Made by a program: the position numbers and the translations under genes. Shown here one piece after another: positions 61,101-64,000 of a DNA stretch of 64,000 bases. Numbering within the stretch: position 1 is the first letter of the stretch; each line of letters begins with the position of its first letter. The notes under the pieces are model-generated. The model ran no database searches. It saw only the letters and a list, made by a program, of their open reading frames with translations, and was not told the origin of the DNA. The DNA comes from Branchiostoma floridae (lineage: Eukaryota; Chordata; Leptocardii; Amphioxiformes; Branchiostomatidae), in the NCBI RefSeq assembly GCF_000003815.2, contig NC_049979.1, forward strand, positions 6,664,196 through 6,728,195, read 5' to 3'.

Positions 61101-63587
61101 GTCCGGGTCAGTCAGCTTCATCTGGTTCAGTAGCGTGTCATCATCCAGGGCTACATCCTGCAACACACCACAGAAGGAACTTTGGAGAAATTGTATCTAA
61201 TTGTATTTGATCCCCTCAATCTCAAGTTAAGCAGCGTGCAGTCCAGAAAGTACTTGGATGGGAGACCACCAAGGAAGAGCGGATGCTGTAGCCCGACCAA
61301 GCATTCCACAAATTTGTTTTTCGGAAGGGACGTAAAACAGGAGTTCCGTGCTCGTGGAGGCGCCTCCATCACGTAAATCAGCCTCATCGATCATTACCCA
61401 AATATTGGGTTCCTACTGGCTGCAAATACACCAGATATTATCATTATTATTATTACCCTAGGTACCCTTTGGGTTAGTTCATGCTAACTCCCATGCACAC
61501 TGCTAGCTAGTCTTGTACCCAGGCTATCTTATGATATCTCTAGCTTAATGAGAAGTGCATCATCAGTAAAACTAAAGATGTTGGATGGTACAGAGAAGAT
61601 GACAAGCAAAACTAATTTTTGTTCCATGAGCCAACTCAAATCTTATGAATACCAGCTTTGAACTTATGGACGTGACTGTGTATGCTACAAGTTTATGTCA
61701 GAAGGGCCTCTGTATCTAAGAATGCAGAGCAGGAGAGAAATGGCTGACCTTAGGAGTAGGTGCATCCCCCTTTTCTGGCTGTTCCAGTTGAAAGTCTCCC
61801 TCCCTGCAAACCTGCAGCACCAGCTGTGGCTTGTCTCCCCGCTGAAACCGTGTTCTTTTCCCCATGGCACCTGTTAGTAGGGGGTAGGGGTTGGGATGTA
61901 GGAACAAACCTTCTAGTACTGTTCTGGTAGGCTTAAGGATCAGTCTCTGTTTTCTGTTGTTTCAACCTAAATGATTTAGCCCATTACAAATTATCATATA
62001 TGTAATGATATATGTTGATAGATTTATCAGGACTTGATATAATCTTTATCTCTATTATATTTCATCTGACCCTTACCTCCCTCATGACCTCAATGAAAAG
62101 CATTCTGCAGGCCAATTTGAGCTTCTCATGAATAAAACAAAGGTTCAAAATAATAACTCCAACAAGTGTCCTTAAGAGGAGTTGTGCCCTTGTATGACTC
62201 AGTAGAAGTAGTAAGCTGTGCCCTTGTTGCCTGCATGAAAATGCAGGACCTGGTATAGTTTTCAGTTTCGTTGTCTGTGAAATTTACAAAAACTGAATAG
62301 TTCATGCAGGTGTGAGGTCTCCGAACTCTTGTTGTTTCAAGTCTGTGTGTCTGCTGTCCTGACCTGTGAGTTCCACCTGGAGACGAGCCAGCTTCGCAGC
62401 AGTGCTGAAGTGTTCCTGTGCTGCTTTGTACTGGTAGTAGTGCAGACAGGTGTAGCCTGCTTCCAGCTGGTACAGCACCTGCAGCCACCTGCAGCTGTCG
62501 GAGAACAGCACTTCTTCCTTCGCTGTAACTGTGGACCAAGAAAGCTTCTCTGTAACTGTGGACCAAGAAAACTTCTCTGTAACTGTGGACCAAGAAAACT
62601 TGGTCAAGCTGGCCATACTGCTGTAAGGAGAAATGTAAATATTTCTGAGCAGTGTATGGGTATCGATTATTTCATCAATACTATTAAAATTTAATACTTT
62701 CTTTTTCTTTTAAGTGTAGACTTTCAGACTTTTTGATAATCTTCTCCGCTCTTTGACAAAAATATTACACGAATCAGTATCAACCTACTTTAGATAAAGC
62801 ATTAAAAATGACACTAATATGACAGTGCTAAAAGACAGACTGTACATTTACTTACCATCTTGTATGTATTTGAGAGCCAGTTTCTGGAGAGATGGCAGCC
62901 TAGACTCTTCCATGAGCTGCTGGTGTACCCACACACATCTCAGGCCCCACCAACTTGCAGTCTGGGGGACAGGAGAATTAGACCTTCAGCTGCTGGCTAG
63001 TACATATCACCTTAGCCTGTGTTTACACAGTCTCTCGCTGGCTGGGGTTAATGACCCCCTCCTCCTAGGGCGGTGGCAATTGTAGGGCCGGCTGCTAGGG
63101 GCATGATTCTAGTCAGGCTACACATCACCTTCCTTGTATACATTTCTTTTCTTCAAATATGCCTTTGAAATTTAAGATTTCTCTTGCCTCTTCATACTTC
63201 TTTCTTTCTTATTTTTTGTTACATGCTTTTCTTGACACATCAACAATTTCTCCTTATCTAATGATTTAAAAAATCACAAGAACCTTCCCTGCACACTGTT
63301 CTATTAGCAAATGCATGCTATGGCATACCAGTATCAAAGCAGATTTACAAGTATGATCCCATACACTCAGCTCTGTGATGGAAAGACTACAGCCAGGAGC
63401 TGATGCTCTCTAGTTGTATCTGTCTAAAAACACTGAAAGAGAAATGACAGACCTGACAGTGCGTGAGGTGGTGATAGTTGTCCATCAGCAGTGTCCGAGC
63501 TGCCAGGAAGTACAGCAGGTTGGAGCACAGAGGGTAGACGCTCTCCCCGTCACAGGTTAGGGCCTGCCCAACTGTCTCTAACAAATC
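55122..63587 (-). CDS. TTC27: TTC27, tetratricopeptide repeat protein 27, 5' truncated by the window
   Basis: Nineteen exons 5' to 3': 63453-63587, 62856-62961, 62364-62522, 61749-61870, 61045-61157, 60674-60740, 60201-60314, 59764-59859, 58683-58883, 58322-58417, 57935-57988, 57597-57695, 57409-57461, 57195-57273, 56832-56918, 56474-56534, 56101-56237, 55725-55836, 55122-55339 (stop). All phases join and give 702 aa plus stop; human TTC27 is 843, so roughly 140 N-terminal residues lie to the right. Landmarks: [70 protein letters not shown], and TPR helices [18 protein letters not shown] and [20 protein letters not shown]. Family knowledge: a conserved, mostly essential eukaryotic TPR protein related to yeast Emw1; its molecular role is poorly defined. 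Two local rearrangements touch this gene (62523-62603 and 58811-59077). Confidence 0.95.
58811..59077 (-). pseudogene. TTC27: Partial duplicate of TTC27 exon 58683-58883 with chimeric spacer
   Basis: The segment 58811-58893 (5' part of the exon with its acceptor) recurs almost perfectly at 58995-59077. The copy keeps the acceptor and reads [24 protein letters not shown], then SCKMP and a stop, so its inclusion would truncate the protein. The spacer 58903-58985 is itself a near copy of intron sequence at about 58108-58194 (shared agctgagacaagcccatatc and neighbours). About 184 bp was therefore inserted using two nearby templates. Confidence 0.88.
60007..60179. mobile_element. MITE with cagtagaag ends, copy 2
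   Basis: Ends cagtagaagccagttaattg and aattaaatggcttctattg are inverted. It is homologous in reverse orientation to 34092-34267. It lies in the TTC27 intron between exons 60201-60314 and 59764-59859, 21 bp from the 60201 donor side. Confidence 0.7.
60345..60373. repeat. (atc)n microsatellite
   Basis: About nine imperfect copies of the trinucleotide atc/cat in a TTC27 intron. Confidence 0.8.
61208..61455 (+). mobile_element. 5S-rRNA-derived SINE (SINE3/Deu-SINE-like)
   Basis: 61222-61294 resembles the second half of 5S rRNA: agttaagcagcg, then tacttggatgggagacc (61251-61267, exact to the conserved 5S segment with the internal promoter C box), then ggatgctgtagcc. Downstream, ggaagggacgtaaaacagga plus gttccgtg recalls the Deu core of deuterostome SINEs. 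It ends in an attattattattaccc tail. The 5' end of the 5S head is diverged or truncated. It lies in a TTC27 intron opposite to the gene. Confidence 0.72.
62523..62603 (-). repeat. TTC27: Triplicated 27-bp splice-acceptor repeat in TTC27
   Basis: Three tandem 27-bp units (plus strand: ctgtaactgtggaccaagaa plus a 7-bp tail ending cttct or cttgg) abut exon 62364-62522. On the gene strand each unit ends ccacag/ttacag, a potential 3' splice site. Because 27 is a multiple of three and the units have no stop, upstream acceptors would add SWSTVTEK-type repeats in frame. Confidence 0.85.
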
Positions 63588-63899
63588 CTGTGAAGCAGAA
63601 CATGGTCAGCAAAACACAGGGTACACACCTTTCCCTTCACAGGCTACAAACTCTGTAGAACAGAAACATGGCTGAATAAAGGAATACATAGGCTTATTTG
63701 GGCAGCCCTGGCTGTGTGTTCGGAACAGCCAAACCAATAAATAAATCCAAGGAATACATGTTCTCTCTTAGCTTGCTCATCAAAGCCCTTTCCTTCCAAT
63801 AAGGATGGAGGCCACCTCTCTATATCAAAGCATGAGAACAACAATTTGTAGTAGAAGCTTTACCCAATCTCAGATAAAGGAAAATAAAGGGGAAAAAAA

Positions 63900-64000
63900 T
63901 CTCCAAGCAGATCCTACGGTGCCATAAGCTGGCCAAGGAGTATAGCCGGCCAAAGGGAGTCAAAAGGGCCTGTTTGACTCTCTTTGGCTAGTTATAATCC
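63900..64000. mobile_element. Partial MITE with tctccaagcagatcctac end, cut by the window edge
   Basis: The left end is identical to that of the 17324-17483 element, followed by related interior (gccataag, ggagtatagccggccaa). The right end is outside the window. Confidence 0.6.

Noticed and set aside
61222-61294. Functional 5S rRNA gene
   Set aside because: Only the second half resembles 5S. The 5' half is unrecognisable and SINE-like sequence follows, so a retroposon is the better call.
62126-62593. 155-codon minus-strand frame with VHSYREVFL repeats
   Set aside because: It is an out-of-frame reading of the 27-bp repeat and of TTC27 exon 62364-62522.

Overview
The window is intron-rich animal DNA. 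Five protein genes can be read from it, and their proteins resemble vertebrate orthologues closely enough to align exon by exon. Chordate-grade orthologues, introns of a few hundred bp, a dense load of small DNA transposons and a 5S-rRNA-derived SINE suggest an invertebrate deuterostome. I favour a cephalochordate (amphioxus, Branchiostoma); the genus is inference.

Layout. 1-4202 (+) holds the 3' part of DZANK1 (double zinc ribbon and ankyrin repeat protein). 7169-41164 (-) holds a complete alpha-actinin gene of about 893 codons, with a 13-kb first intron. 45709-52440 (-) holds complete DRC7/CCDC135, a subunit of the ciliary nexin-dynein regulatory complex (850 aa). 52803-53129 (+) holds DPY30 as one uninterrupted exon, head-to-head with DRC7. 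55122-63587 (-) holds TTC27, whose first exons lie beyond the right edge. DPY30 and TTC27 converge. DZANK1 and alpha-actinin converge over 4203-7168. The interval 41165-45708 holds a promoter-like region, one candidate orphan first exon and a 0.9-kb minisatellite.

Main result. The alpha-actinin gene carries three pairs of homologous, equal-length, same-phase exons: CH2 actin-binding domain (82/82 nt), spectrin repeat 2 (46/46 nt) and the first EF-hand (81/81 nt). This is the signature of mutually exclusive splicing and would give up to eight proteins from one locus. The EF-hand pair contrasts a canonical calcium loop with a degenerate one, as in the vertebrate non-muscle/muscle switch. One constitutive alpha-actinin exon lacks a single base, a frameshift that is either an assembly error or a null allele.

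Other notable features are a tripled 27-bp splice acceptor and a chimeric partial-exon duplication in TTC27, and several DNA transposons with intact target-site duplications. DRC7 has Ser at the transglutaminase-like position where I recall Cys in human. DPY30 is intronless. The genes do not form one pathway, although DRC7 and DZANK1 both belong to ciliary biology.
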